Below, piece after piece: positions 12,501 to 24,265 of a stretch of 64,000 bases of DNA. The stretch is from Laccaria trichodermophora. Taxonomy: Eukaryota; Basidiomycota; Agaricomycetes; Agaricales; Hydnangiaceae. Both the position numbers and the translations under genes were made by a program. The DNA lies in assembly GCA_018417955.1 (NCBI GenBank), contig JACTVC010000026.1, positions 558,001-622,000 on the forward strand, given 5' to 3'. The notes below the pieces were generated by a model. The model did no database searches. It was not told the DNA's origin and saw nothing but the letters and a program-made list of their open reading frames with translations. Position 1 is the stretch's first letter, and every line of letters starts with the position of its first letter.

Positions 12501-14993
12501 GAAGATATGCCAGACAGACTTGAGATATGACAGAGTCTGATATCTCTCCAGTGAAGCTTAACTTTTGCACTTGCATCACATTGTTATTTTGAACATACCC
12601 AGATGTGAAATATTCCTTGACAGAAAAGTGGGAAAGCTTGATAAAACCTGCTTACTAGTCAGCACTCAATTCAATCTGGTATTTTTATAAATCATACCTT
12701 TTGATTCCATGACAAAACTAGAACAAATTTTTAATACAACTTCAGGATTTTGAAGTTCATTATCAGATTTATACAATGGTCCATCCTCAACAGAAAAATC
12801 AACAGCAGCAGTTGCAGCCAGCTCCCTTAGACTCAGTGGACGAACTGCAAAAGACAACCACTGTAAAAACAATTTCAGATAACTATGGTGTTTCTCATTG
12901 ATTCCCAGTAAAATCTGATCATATGTTTCATCCAAGCCCTGAGGCAGATCATTTAGCTGTTTTTTCAGATCATTTATAGACCAGCACTCCTTCAACCCAG
13001 TTAGTTGTAATGCAACCCAGCGAAACCTAAAATGTATTTAGCAATTATGTTGTTACCATGTTAGAAATAAACATACATTCCATCTGCTTTTTTTAATAAT
13101 TTTGACTTTATTTCTTCTCGAGTGTCAAATTTCCATTTCTGCAAGACAGAGTCATTCTCTAGCTGATAGTCAAGGTAGGCTATAAGATCATGATTCCCAG
13201 ATTTCTCAACTAAGTCAATATAGTGATGGGACATGAACTGGTCATTAATATCCTTTTCTGGGCGGCTAGTGACCATCAAGTGAAGCCCAAGATTTACATC
13301 TTTCTCCAAGACAAAGATCTGAATCCACTTGAGAGTTTTTTCTCTTTCGACACATTCATCAAGAGCATCCAGAATGATGAATGTTGAGCTAAAGCCACTA
13401 ACAATTCCCTGAAGAGTATTTTGCAAATCATCCAGAGTTGGCTCCTTATGGCCATTGCCACAGTGCATGTATAGATCCACTAAGACTCTAGGCACTCCAC
13501 CCTCACACTTAAGAGAAAATTGCCAGATGAGTGATCGAATCAGTTTATGATGCAGCTGGAAATCCTTCTGTGAGTCTCTTCCATCAAAAAAGAAATATGC
13601 AGTAGCAGAGTTGAATCGCTGAAGGAGATTATGGACTATCACTGAGCTGTAAAGAAATAAGTCAACTCTATTTCATAAGACTTTCAAGATTTTGAACCTT
13701 AGAATGGTTTTACCTGAGCCAGCTACACAAGCTGTCAATCACATCCAAGATTACAAACTTTGTTAGAAAACTCACATTTTCCTTTGATCCAGAGAAATCC
13801 AGGTTGTTTGAGCCACTCAAAATAGGTGTTTCCATCGAGAAACCATTGACATGTGTTAGGTTGACTCTTCACAATTTCATATGCAGCATTGTAGTTAATA
13901 GACTCCTTAGGTGGAGAAAGCCACTGATAAATCTTGTTGCCTGTAGCAAAAAATGAAGTCAATTATATATTTAAAATAAGAACCTGTAATAGTACTCAGT
14001 TGTTCATCCCTGATTGTCTCAAGTGTGATTTGAATATTTGGGTCCACACCTACCAAGCACAAATAACATTAAAATGAATATGATGTTTTCATACTACTTA
14101 CCTTGATTGATGGTACCTATCAAAACATAAGTAAAAGCAATAACTAATGAACCAAATGTAACAAACCATAATTAGGGCCTGTGGCCACATTTTGAGCTGA
14201 AATGTTGTTTATAGTGTCAGCTTGAAGGTTTTTTTTATTAGAAATCTGCAAGATCTGAACTATATTAATAAGAGTACTGACCAGCAGGCATCACTTTTGC
14301 ATTCAGAACAGAAGGAGTAGATGGAGATGTCAGCAACTTAGAATTGGGAGAATCTATATACAGAGTTGTCAGAAATTGAATATAGATATTTGCACTGGGC
14401 ACAAACTAGTCAAGATAGGAGAGGGGTGTTGCAAGATATCATCAGCTCCCTGCACAAGGCCTTCAACCTCATCAACTGAGAGATTAAAGTTGATGAAGGT
14501 CAATATCAACTTTATAGAAAAAAGTTTGAGGGTTATCTCACAGGCATCAGTCATTTCAGTACCCACTGGCACAAGGCCAACACTCAGAACAGGAGCAATG
14601 GACGAAGAGGTAGGCAGGTGAGAGCTCAGGAGATCTATATCAGTGTTGGAGGCGATGAATGATGGAGATTTGGGTGGATGCAAACCAGCGGAGACGGGTA
14701 AAACTTCATCTACTCCTTCCGAGGGGACTTGATCCCGATCACCTGCAGATTTGATTTGATGAGCAACGAATGTTGCTGCAGAGAAGAAAGGTCGTACCTG
14801 GGATTGGCATGACCGTATCCGCCACAGGGATGGTTGAAGATGGAGTTATTAAGATAGGCGAGTCAGCGCTAGGGCGCGCTAAATCATTGCTAGCGATGTC
14901 CGCGGATTGAGGCATCGGTAAGCGTGATCTTGTGATCGCCTTCCTCACTTTCGAAAATCGTTTGAGGAAAGCATGCTTGGTTGGGGTAGACAT
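9442..14993 (-). CDS. NACHT-ankyrin NLR-like receptor, copy A (3' end interrupted by LTR)
   Basis: STAND-type NTPase with an ankyrin sensor array, the architecture of fungal NLR proteins linked to non-self recognition. Start chosen at 14993 (MSTPTKHAFLKRFSKV), conserved in copy B. Exons run to about 14798, 14742-14370, small exons to 13980, then 13962-13784 (WLSPPKESINY..WFLDGNTYFEWL..LWIKGK). A 34-nt micro-exon near 13714-13747 supplies the Walker A core AGSGKT. 13648-13075 carries Walker B FIILDALDEC and the sensor motif VTSRPE. The winged-helix-like exon (LPQGLDETYDQI..FLQWLSFAVRPLSLRELA) lies at 13027-12693. The last exon starts near 12656 (FIKLSHFSVKEYF) and holds about 27 ankyrin repeats of 33 aa. 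The frame runs into the solo LTR and stops at 9442 after about 35 LTR-encoded residues. Exon edges are approximate; activity of the shortened protein is unknown. Confidence 0.82.
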
Positions 14994-14999
14994 TGTTAG

Positions 15000-17250
15000 A
15001 CGACAAGATGGAAGTTGAATGGAAGATGTGCAGGCGCGCGTCAAAGCCAGCGCCGCTTGTTTGGGTATGGCTGTGCACAAAGGCAACTCCGCTCTCCCAC
15101 TATCCACACCTCTTCTAAAAATACTCTGCGACCCATCTCCCCATTCAATTAGAACTGCCCACATGAACCGTCCCTTCAATTCACTCCTCCATTTTGACAC
15201 CCATTATTGACTAGGTGATCACAGAGACCCGATTCCCAGACGAGCCAACCCGGATAATAGCTGCCGTCGAGGCCAGCGTCGACGGGGTACGAAGGTCGAA
15301 GTAGCCATGGTTGAAAACCGCAGCTGAGCGTACCACGTCAAACGGCGTTTGATCACAATTCCTCCAATGTTACCCTTCTGGGTCGGCAGCAATATCGTCT
15401 GACCCACCTCCTTCTACTGCTAGGGATGGAAACAACACCCGATGGCCGCTTTCGTCGCCATGCACTCGATATAGAGAGGGGCGAGCTGTCGAGATTCACG
15501 GGCTTCACCACAGGGATGTTTGGGTGCATCAGCTCCGAGTGAGTTCCTCCTTTCGTTGGATTTTCTCTCCTCTCTACCTTGCCTTGTTATTCTTTCCGTG
15601 TTGACACCAAACTTGTCCCCCCTCTCCCTCCGCATGCCTCCTTCAGTCTTATATACCGATAATTCTTTGCTAGCTCCGGCCTTCGTGACTTCGTTTACGA
15701 GCGCCGTGCTTCTGAAGATTGCAAACCACAATTTTTCTGCTGTTACGACGATTGGAATACCAGAAGACCCTTCTGCCCTCGAATTCGGTTGCTCATACAC
15801 CATCTGCGAACTCCCACTCGGCTACCTGCTCGAAATCATTCTCCATGGGACAGACCAAAGCCTGTTGGATGTGACTGGCGTATTTAGCTTGAGGGTGCCA
15901 ATGCGCTCTCGAGAAGCTCCACAAACCATGCTACGTCACTGCCGTCCACCTTGTCCACATCCTCCAAGACGAAGCAAGCCAGAGTGCTGAGTGCTGAGCG
16001 CTGAGGAGTGTAGATGACGGCTATCTTGATTCCCGTAAGTCATCACTCTTGTGTTATTTATTCCTTTTGTGCTTGTCTATACCTCTTCCTTCTTCCTTCT
16101 ATGGTTTCCGAATGTCCTTATCACCTTGCATCTATTCGATTTTCTCCCTACTGACTAACCTCCTACGTTACTCAGGTTCTGGATCCAGTTGATTGCACCA
16201 TCTTTCCCCGCCACCATGACCCCGCACAACCTTTGTGCGCCTGCTCGCGAAGGGGACTGTCATATTACCGGTACCAAGCTCGTGGATTCTGCATCACATC
16301 TTCGCCAATGGACGCAGGCAAACTTTTCATAAAGTAATCGTCAGATCGGATGCGCCCAGCCATGTAGTTGTTCGGTCGTTCTCTTCCACCGAAACTCAGA
16401 GCTGCTCGCCAACCTTGTCGTCCACGGCCCACTCCGTCCTTGGTGGCGGCTCAAGTCGAGCAAAAGTCTGAATTTGAATCCTATGTATCCGAGCCAAGCC
16501 CTTGCAACTACTTGAAGCTCGTGGTGGTTGAGGTTGAGCCTTTTGCTTGGCGTGTCTCGAGATTTCACTCTCAACCATCATCCATCAACGTTGGAAAACT
16601 CATTATCACCCATTAGAACGGGGAACATGATTCGTAAGATTCCTTTCGCTATTTCTTCAATCTTCATGGAACTTACACGTTCACCAAACTACCAATGTCT
16701 TTCGTTTCCTGCAGCACCATTATGAACTGTCCCATCTGAGAGCCTTCACTCCTCAAGTTCACCGTGACGGAGGTTTGGAAGAGAAAGCTCTTGCTGTGTA
16801 TCGTTTCTACAGATGGCGTGGAACGCGAGTTTGGGTCTGAGGAGAGACAAACAGAACGGAACGAGCAGGAGTGGGATACCGTGTACATCCAACCTCTCCA
16901 ATCCCTCCAACGCTCTCCGAGTCTGTCCCTCCCCATCGGAGGTCGTGCTCATGATGAGCCGTCCATCTTCCCCTTCTAGCAAGATTCACCTCCCACCAAA
17001 CACCGGAACGAATTCCTGACGCTGTAGGCCCGTAGTGTTTCTTAATTCTACGCAAGTAGTAGCAACGACTGCCGGAGGACAGCGCAAGGCGTGAGGAGCA
17101 CACTTCCTGTGCGTTGTGGTGATAGAACAGGAGCCAGACCTCTGCAGGAGCGGGTAATATGTGATTGCGAGGCGGTAGGGGTCCAGCTTGTCATTCGCGG
17201 CAAAAGGGCGGGTGTGGCTAGCAACGTTGATTACAACCGCGCTCGCCGCA
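15000..17250. other. Unidentified duplicated 2-kb stretch, copy A
   Basis: Conserved in copy B (40340-42520), lying between the NLR start and the truncated ABC gene. On the + strand there are short open stretches with plausible splice donors. One is around TPDGRFRRHALDIERG followed by GTGAGTTCC near 15539; others are IPEDPSALE..ICELPLGY near 15750-15830 and EVWKRKLLLCIVSTDGVERE near 16765-16830. The two copies keep similar peptides but differ by indels that shift frames. This may be a decayed or fast-evolving gene, or a gene fragment joined to the ABC breakpoint. I do not recognise a family and assign no function. Confidence 0.4.
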
Positions 17251-18072
17251 ACTCTTAAGAAGGAAGCTCCGCATACTTAATTTTGTGTACAATTGCGTAG
17301 CTATCAATGTTTTTGGTATGTCGAGCGTCTGTGAGGCGTATGTTTCTCATCTCGATAGACGGGTCAGGATAACATTCAATAGTAATAATGACAAGCTTCA
17401 AGGGCAGTACATTATACAGCACGCTCTCATAAACCATCAACGTATCCTCCTGATCCACAAACCCCACTAAACCCCTAAATACCTCATCGCCCACCTCCCG
17501 TCCATTTACCCTGATCTCACCCTTCACCACACCCCTCTTATTCTTCCTAGCCAAAATATCAAGGAACGTAGATTTGCCGGAGCCAGAGGCGCCCATTATA
17601 GCGAGGACTTGGCCGGGTAGGGCGGATCCGGAGATAGAATCGAGGATGAGGTGGGAGGAGGGGAGTGTATAGCATAGGGAGGAAAATTGTAATGAGGCGG
17701 GAACGTGTTCGGACATTAGTTTTGCGGATTCGTGGGCGGGAAGACGGATTTGGGAGGGGGTTGGGTTGAGGGAGGTTCGGCCTGCGTACCAGATTACTGT
17801 GCGGATGTCTAAGTGAGGAGTCAATTAATGGGTGGATGGGACGAACCTAGGGATGAGAGAAGGACGATGAGGCCGGCGCTAGCTGCGCTCAATGCGACCC
17901 ATTTGGTGTTATCCGGTTTTGGAGGTCTCTATCATATCATCCCATCGTCATCTATGCACCTCAAAAGAAAAAAAGAGAAAGGACATACAACATATCCAGG
18001 AACCTGCGAATAATGCAAACACTCTCCACCCTCACACTTCAACGTAATATACGCATCTCCAAAGATTTGGTC

Positions 18073-19876
18073 AATGAGGTCGAGGTCTTTACCATCCCCC
18101 ACGTAATCCATATGGACTCCACTGGACTCCACTGGACTCCACTGGACTCCAGTGGATTCCAGTGGCCCTCTTACCAGGCCAGATTGGCTGGCAGAATGCC
18201 CAGTCCACTGGAGTCCAGTCCAGTCCAGTCCAGTCCAGTCCACTGGACTCCCACTGGACTGCCAGCCACTTTCCTGAGTCCAGTCCCAGTCCAGTGGACT
18301 ATGAGTCCAGTCAGAGTCCAGTGGAGTCCAGTGGATTCCAGTCATTCTAGTATATTATTATTATTATATATGAATACTACTAAAAAAGCGAAAATAGACT
18401 ATACAATAAACTTACATTTTAATGATCAATGAAAGGAAAGGTTATAATTTACATATAGTGTGGGTCAGTGATAGCTGCAATAAGGATTTATGATTTTGTT
18501 CAGTCTGCGGGGTGAGGTCACGTGACTTACTTGAGGGCGTGCCATATCGTCACGTCTCCTGTTTGCGGCATGGTCACACCTCCGTGACCATCCCATTCCC
18601 TTCCACCACCACCACCTCTATCACTGCCCACGCCAACGCCGCCCACGCCAACTCCGCCCACGTTAACGCCGCCCACATCAACGCCGCCCACATCAACGCC
18701 GCCCACGCCAACGCCGCCCACGCCCATGCCCACGCCAACGTGGAAGGACAGGCCAAGAACGAGGGACGGCGCCCATGACGTGTCAACGTCATGGGCCAAG
18801 GGTATGTCTGCCCCACCACCCCAATGCCCCGTACTCACCACGACAGGCGCCAGCGGCACGCAACAACAAAAACAACACACGAGGAGGCCAACGACACACA
18901 AGAACGACGACACGAAGACGACAACACACGACGACGACGACACGCGAGGACGACGACACGCGAGGACGACGATATGCGAGGACGACGACGACGCGCGAGG
19001 ACGACAACACACGACGACGACGACTACACACTGGGACGACGACACACGACGACGACCACGACACGCGACCGCGACGACGACGACATGCGACGACGACGAC
19101 ACACGACGACGACGACACGCGACCGACGACACGCGACGACGACGACTACACGCCGGGACGACGACACGCGACCGACGACACGCGACGACGACGACTAACA
19201 CGCCGGGACGACGACACGCGACGACGACGACGAACGAGCGCCGACGAAAACGCCGCCCCCACCACACCCGAAAAACGACGAGCGCCCGCCAGCGCTGAAC
19301 GGCGACGAGGCCCCTTCACTCTCTCCCCCTTTCCCCCCTCCCCCTTTCCTTGCTCCTCTCTCCCCCCTCCCTTTCCTTCCCCCTTCCTTGCTCCCTCCCC
19401 CCTCTATTCATTCCTCTCTTCCCCCTCCCTTTCCCTTTCCCCTCCCTTTCCCTTTCCCTTCCCCCTCCCTCCCCCCTCTGTAACATAGAATCTATGTAAA
19501 TTTAATTAATTTAATTAATAAATATACTTCAATTTTATTTTTTGTTTTCAAGTCTAAGTTCAGGAATTCTGGAGTAACTTAGGTCTGTGGCAGTCCAGTC
19601 CAGTCCAGTTTTGTGTTGGGAGAGTCCAGTGGAGTCCAGTCCAGTCCAGTTTTGTGATTTGCAGTCCAGTCCAGTCCAGTCCAGTCCAGTCCAGTTTTGT
19701 GCTTGCAGTCCAGTGGAGTCCAGTGGAGTCCAGTTTTGTGCTGGGAGTCCAGTGGAGTCCAGTTTTGTGATTGGCAGTCCAGTCCAGTCCAGTCCAGTGG
19801 AATCCAGTGGAATCCAGTGGAATCCAGTGGAATCCATGTGGATTATGTGGGGGATGGTAAAGTATTGAATGAGGTC
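18073..19876. mobile_element. Satellite-core TIR element in ABC exon (18082-19867)
   Basis: Inserted between codons for NDLI and DQIFGD of the ABC ectodomain; copy B has the uninterrupted site at 43345-43350. AATGAGGTC is duplicated at 18073-18081 and 19868-19876. Left end GAGGTCTTTACCATCCCCCA; right end, read inward, CAATACTTTACCATCCCCCA. Next to both ends lie arrays of AGTCCAGTGG-type words (18110-18340 and 19590-19835). The core has an (ACGACG)n-like tract (18890-19240), a polypyrimidine tract (19320-19480) and an AT-rich tract (19490-19550). No transposase. The 8-9 bp duplication and CAG/CAA end suggest a non-autonomous hAT-like element. Confidence 0.82.
18600..19480. repeat. Low-complexity core: GCC-AAC, CGACGA and CCCTTT tracts
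   Basis: Three consecutive simple-sequence blocks: ACGCCGCCCACGCCA-type repeats at 18625-18740, CGACGACGACA-type repeats at 18890-19240, and CCCTTTCCCT-type pyrimidine repeats at 19315-19480. Open frames in all phases, giving Arg/Thr- or Val-rich peptides, are composition effects and not genes. Confidence 0.85.
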
Positions 19877-21185
19877 GTTCATGGCCGGTTCTTCAAATTT
19901 ACACCCCGTCCCCGATTTACAGCTAAACTTGGCGGGACCTTTGATTTCTTCTTTTAGGAAATCGCCGATGTCTATCCACATCATCATCATCAGTCAAAAA
20001 CGAAACGAAAAGAAACGAAACGGAACGCACCAACACTCCCATCCTCACCACAAATAAACCGTCCAGGTACACAAGCGCATTTAACCCTCTCACACGCATA
20101 CACTGTCGAATTGGTATCCCACCCCGGTACATGCGCAGACGTACATTCCTCCAAGGCGCAGTAGAACGACTCGACTTGGGCCGTCCAGAATTGGAAGGCG
20201 CAGGTTTTGTCGAGGGAGGAGCAGGAGAAGGTGACTTGGGGTGGTCGGCCGGGCAGCATGTCGATTATTTTGCGGTCTGCGTTTTTAGGTGGGTGTTAGT
20301 TAGTATTGGGTGGGGAAGGGGAGGAGGGAAGGAGCGCATACTGGTAACGTCACACATCTGGTGGTTGTTGAATACCGTTTCGCCGCCTTTGTAACACGTC
20401 ATGTTCGCCACTGGGTCTTGGTCGTCGTTTAAGTGGGATATACCGCCTGCGAGTGGGAAACCGATACATGTGTTGTCGGTGTTACATACTAATACCGAGC
20501 GTCAGCGGGATGCGAGGGGAAAACGTGAAGGAAAGACGCGTATGTACCATTACAATTGATACCCTCCCAACCATCTTTACATTCACATGACTTGCCCTCT
20601 TCTCGAAGACGACGCTGGTCTCCGTCCGCTAGCGAGTCGCATTCTGTCCCCAGGTCAACTCAAGAGGAGAGGCGAGAAGGAAGGGAAAGGACGCACGAGG
20701 ATTCAGACAATCGATGCCGCCCCATCCAGGGGGGCATTTACATTGCCCGTCGTAAGGATCACAGTACCCGTATTGACCACATGTAAAGACAGGGAGGAGG
20801 CAGTTGAAGCATGGTGGGCATTTTGCTGCAAGTACGTTCAGCTTGATTTGGAGTGGGGTGGAGTGAAGGGAGGGGGGGCTGACCTGGTGGTACTAACGAA
20901 CTCTACCAACGCATCCATCAACACAAGAATCAATAGTAGATCGGGGAAAGAGAACTCACGGAGAGTAATGACGAAGTGGTATGATACGTGTCGACGTTCG
21001 AAGCATTCCGTGCCAAAGTTGTCGTTGGGGTAAGAAGAAGAAGGAGTATAGCGGGTAACATCGTTCTGGCAGGGCCTTTCCCCATGACTGAGGAAGAGCA
21101 AGAGCTGTAGCTGCTGCGCGGACGGAACAGGCACACCAAGGAAAGGTGACGACACAAACAAGAGTATACAACTCACTCTCTACTC

Positions 21186-23283
21186 ATGCAGGACGTGCTA
21201 ATCCTGCTAACATCATGGACCCACGTCCTCCTAGCTCCATACACTAAAGTAGAAGAAAGCTTCAATTTGCACGCTACACATGACGTCCTCTTCTACGGCG
21301 TTTTTCCCGACGCGTTGCATAATGTACGTTTCTCTTCTATTCCAAAAATACCCTCGCATATACTTACCTACAATAAAAGTACGACCACTTCACCTTCCCA
21401 GGTGCAGTCCCATGTACATTTATAGGAAGCATTCTCCTCGCTTGGTTATCCACATCCTTCATTCATTTATCCACACTCCTCCGAGGGGTCGGTCCCAATA
21501 AATTAGAGATCCAGATTATCAGTGCGTCTTCCCTCCGTCCCTCCCTCCTTACTCTGACTCACCAAGTCCTGAAACAGTCCGCCTAGTCCTATCAACACTA
21601 ACATCCCTCTCCCTCATCGTCCTCCGCCACACCGTCTCCCGCCGCTTCGGTAAACGCACCGCCCTATTCTTCACACTCCTAACATGTTCCCAGTTCCATC
21701 TACCTTTTTGGATGGGTAGAACAGTTCCGAATATGTTCGCTTTTGGTCCTGGTATATTGTTTCTCTTCTACCCCGCGAGCTCCATATCAAATTGAACGAA
21801 AATAGTGACTATCGCCCTCGCCCTTCTCCTCTCCCCCTCACCAAAACGCACCACCACAGCATTCACCCTCCTAACACTCTCCGCCACCATCTTCCGCGCA
21901 GAACTCGTACTCCTCCTCGCACCACTAGCCCTCCACTCCCTCCTCACGCGTCAGATCACTTTCGGGAGGCTGGTGAGCGTGGGACTGGCGGCTGGCTTGG
22001 TATCAATCGGTAAGTCCGTTCAATCATATCATTATACTTTACCTTTATTCCGCATCATCTATCTTCCAAAGGCCTGACAATCCTAGTCGACACCTACTTC
22101 TGGCAAACCCCCCACCCCCTCTGGCCAGAACTATACGGAATACACTTCAACGTCCTCCAAGGCAAAAGTGCCGAATGGGGTGTACGTCCTTTCCCTCCCT
22201 TGTCTCCCCTTCCCTTCCCCACTCACCCCCCTCCTTATAGACATCCCCACCACACACATACCTCTCCACACACATCCCAAAACTTCTCCTATCCTCCCTC
22301 CCCTTAGCCCTCCTCGCACTCTTCACTGATCCGCGTATTCGCAGGGTGTTATGGCCTACGATGGCGTTTATAGGCGCTATGAGCTTATTGGGACATAAAG
22401 AGTGGCGGTTTGTAGGGTATGTCGTTCCGGTTTGGAACGTCGCGGGTGCTAGGGGGTGTGTTTGGATGTACGTGGTCTCTCTTCTTTTTTGATTTGGGTT
22501 TTTGGATTTGTTTTTTTATGCGCGCAATTCCTTCTTGAACATCTTTTTTCCTCATTCCTCTTCCCCACTGCCTCCCTCCCAACAAAAACTCACCCTTCTC
22601 CCAAAAAATACAGGGTCTCCCCAAGAAAAGGCACCCTCCTAGGCCGCCTCTCCTTCCTCCTTGTCATACTCCTCATCCTCACCAACATCCTCATAACAAC
22701 ACTCCTAACAACTGCGTCCATCGCGAATTATCCAGGCGGACACGCACTTGCCTTGCTCCATTCCCTACACCCTCGTCTGCATAATCATACAAAACGTGCG
22801 TTCCTCTTCCTCTTATTTTTTTTTTCGTCACAGGCTAATAAAAGGGGGGGGGGGGGAAATACAGAAACACCACACGTCCACATATGCAACCTCGCAGCTC
22901 AAACAGGGGCATCGCTCTTCACCCAAATCAATTCCCTGCCTGGGTTTGTTCCATCTTCCCCCTTGGATTTGGAAGAACGCAACGAATGGTGGATGTATAA
23001 CAAAACTGAAAACCTCACCCTCGAATACCTCACCTCTAAGGAAGCAGGGTTCACACACCTCATCACCGAGTCTCACTTCAATATGGATTTGACAGAAGGA
23101 TTGGAGTGGAAGTGTGTGGGAGTAATAAGTGGATTTGAAAGGTGGTCAGTGAACTGGGAGTTGCTCACCAGCAAAGGAAAAGGGGAGTTGTTAAGGAGAC
23201 CTTGGGCCATCTTGAAGATGGTGCAGGTTGAGAAGCTGTGGGTGTATGAGCCACAAGTACTCAGAGAGTACACTATAGATTAA
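21186..23283 (+). CDS. ALG12: ALG12 alpha-1,6-mannosyltransferase (GT22), copy A
   Basis: Dolichyl-P-Man:Man7GlcNAc2-PP-dolichol alpha-1,6-mannosyltransferase, which adds the eighth mannose to the N-glycan precursor in the ER lumen. The first exon gives MQDVLILLTSWTHVLLAPYT then KVEESFNLHATHDVLFYG, the luminal acidic motif typical of ALG12. Later exons give SQFHLPFWMGRTVPNMFAF (about 21690), AELVLLLAPLALHSLLT (about 21900), DTYFWQTPHPLWPELYGI (about 22090) and the GT22 landmark GHKEWRFVGYVVPVWN (about 22395). Multiple hydrophobic segments fit the multi-TM fold. A 52-nt intron beginning GTATATTG at about 21751 removes an apparent stop. The C-terminal exon ends at 23283 (KLWVYEPQVLREYTID). Its start codon overlaps the divergent ABC start region. 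Looks intact; compared with copy B the N-terminus lacks three codons. Confidence 0.85.
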
Positions 23284-23504
23284 GGCTACTCCACATGGTC
23301 AATTGTCCTATGTACCATAGAGCTGCCCCAATGGGGCCAATGATATGTATACATTAATGGATATAGGTGGGCCCAATGGATCTGTTGATGTTAAGATGGC
23401 ATGGTGCGGCCCAGCAGTAAAGATGATATGAGTTTTTTAATGACACAGATTGGGCTGAATTCAATACATGGGTTTGTTCAGCTGAGAGCCATCAAAGACT
23501 TCAG

Positions 23505-24265
23505 CAGCTGTTAGTGCCAAAATATTTCTGTAAATATTATTTTTCCTCTTGGAGCACATGTGCATTATATAACTGTTGAAACCAAAGTTTTTGGTAACTG
23601 GTAGTGCTGAAATACTTCCAAGAATATTGTGTTGAAGAAACTGAATATTTTGGTGGCTGGTAGTGCCAAAATACCTTCAGGAATATTGTGTTGTGGTTAA
23701 TACATGTGAAACTGAAGTTTTCAGCAGATGGTAGTGCCAAAATACCTCTGGGACTATTGTGTTGCATACCATAGACTATATGCACTCAATGAATATTAAA
23801 ACTGAACTTTTTGGCAGGTGGTAGTGCCGAAATACTTCTGGGAATATTGTGTTGCAGTTAATACATGCAAAACTGAAGATTTTGGCAGCTGGTAGTACCA
23901 AAATACTTTCAGGAATATTGTGTTGCAGTTAATACATGTGAAACTGAGGATTTTGGCAGCTGGTAGTGCCAAAATACCTCTGGGGATATTGTGTTGCATC
24001 CCAGAGACTATGTGCACTCAATAAATATTAGAACCACACTTTTTGGCAGCTGGTAGTGCTGAAATACTTCTGGGAATATTGTGATGCAGTTAATAAATGC
24101 TAAACCAAAGATTTCAGCAGCTGGCAGTGCCAAAATACTTTCAGGAATATTGTGTTGCAGCTAATACTTGCAAAACCAAAGATTTCAGCAGCTGGTAGTG
24201 CCAAAATGCTTTTGGGAATATTGTGTTGCAGTTAATATCTACAAAACTGAAGATTTCAGCAGCTG
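23505..24265. repeat. Tandem repeat, about 71-bp units
   Basis: About ten units with the order GCAGCTGGTAGTGCCAAAAT, then a GGAATATTGTGTTGCAGTTA block, then GAAACTGAAGATTTTG. Spacing is about 71 bp at 23816, 23885, 23956, 24045, 24117, 24189 and 24258, with a few longer units. The array begins about 220 bp downstream of the ALG12 copy A stop. Not coding. Confidence 0.85.

Larger units (their letters stand above)
17255..21187 (-). pseudogene. ADP1: Adp1-type EGF-ABC transporter, copy A (frameshifted, split and truncated)
   Basis: Minus-strand homologue of yeast Adp1, an ABCG-family half-transporter with Cys-rich EGF-like ectodomain. Visible in order: ectodomain with CGQYGYCDPYDGQCKCPPGW-like EGF (about 20780), CECKDGWEGINCNVC (about 20590), CYKGGETVFNNHQMCDVT (about 20390), the block around SFYCALEECTS (about 20160) and CSCVPGRF-like CACVPGRFICGEDGSV (about 20060). 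Then come DFLKEEIKGPAKFSCKSG (about 19940), one TM segment (KWVALSAASAGLIVLLSS, about 17900) and the ATPase start with Walker A GASGSGKST (about 17590) and Q-loop GFVDQED. The protein then departs from the family: no LSGGE signature, Walker B, H-loop or six-TM domain. The start region has lost one base relative to copy B, so ATG at 21187 meets a stop after four codons. A 1.8-kb element (18082-19867) interrupts an ectodomain exon. Non-functional. Confidence 0.8.

Noticed and set aside
15420..17000. Possible HORMA/Atg101-like gene from EVWKRKLLLCIVSTDGVERE
   Set aside because: Only a loose resemblance around one Trp; the rest of the domain cannot be read in either copy.
18527..19488. Arg/Thr-rich and Val/Arg-rich proteins of 190-246 residues
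   Set aside because: They overlap on both strands and all phases of CGACGA simple sequence inside a transposable element.
21780..21800. Premature stop in ALG12 copy A (SISN stop)
   Set aside because: It lies in a short GT..AG intron also present in copy B at 45256-45310; splicing restores the frame.
23505..24265. CRISPR-like array
   Set aside because: Units are contiguous with no unique spacers, the host is a eukaryote and no cas genes are present.
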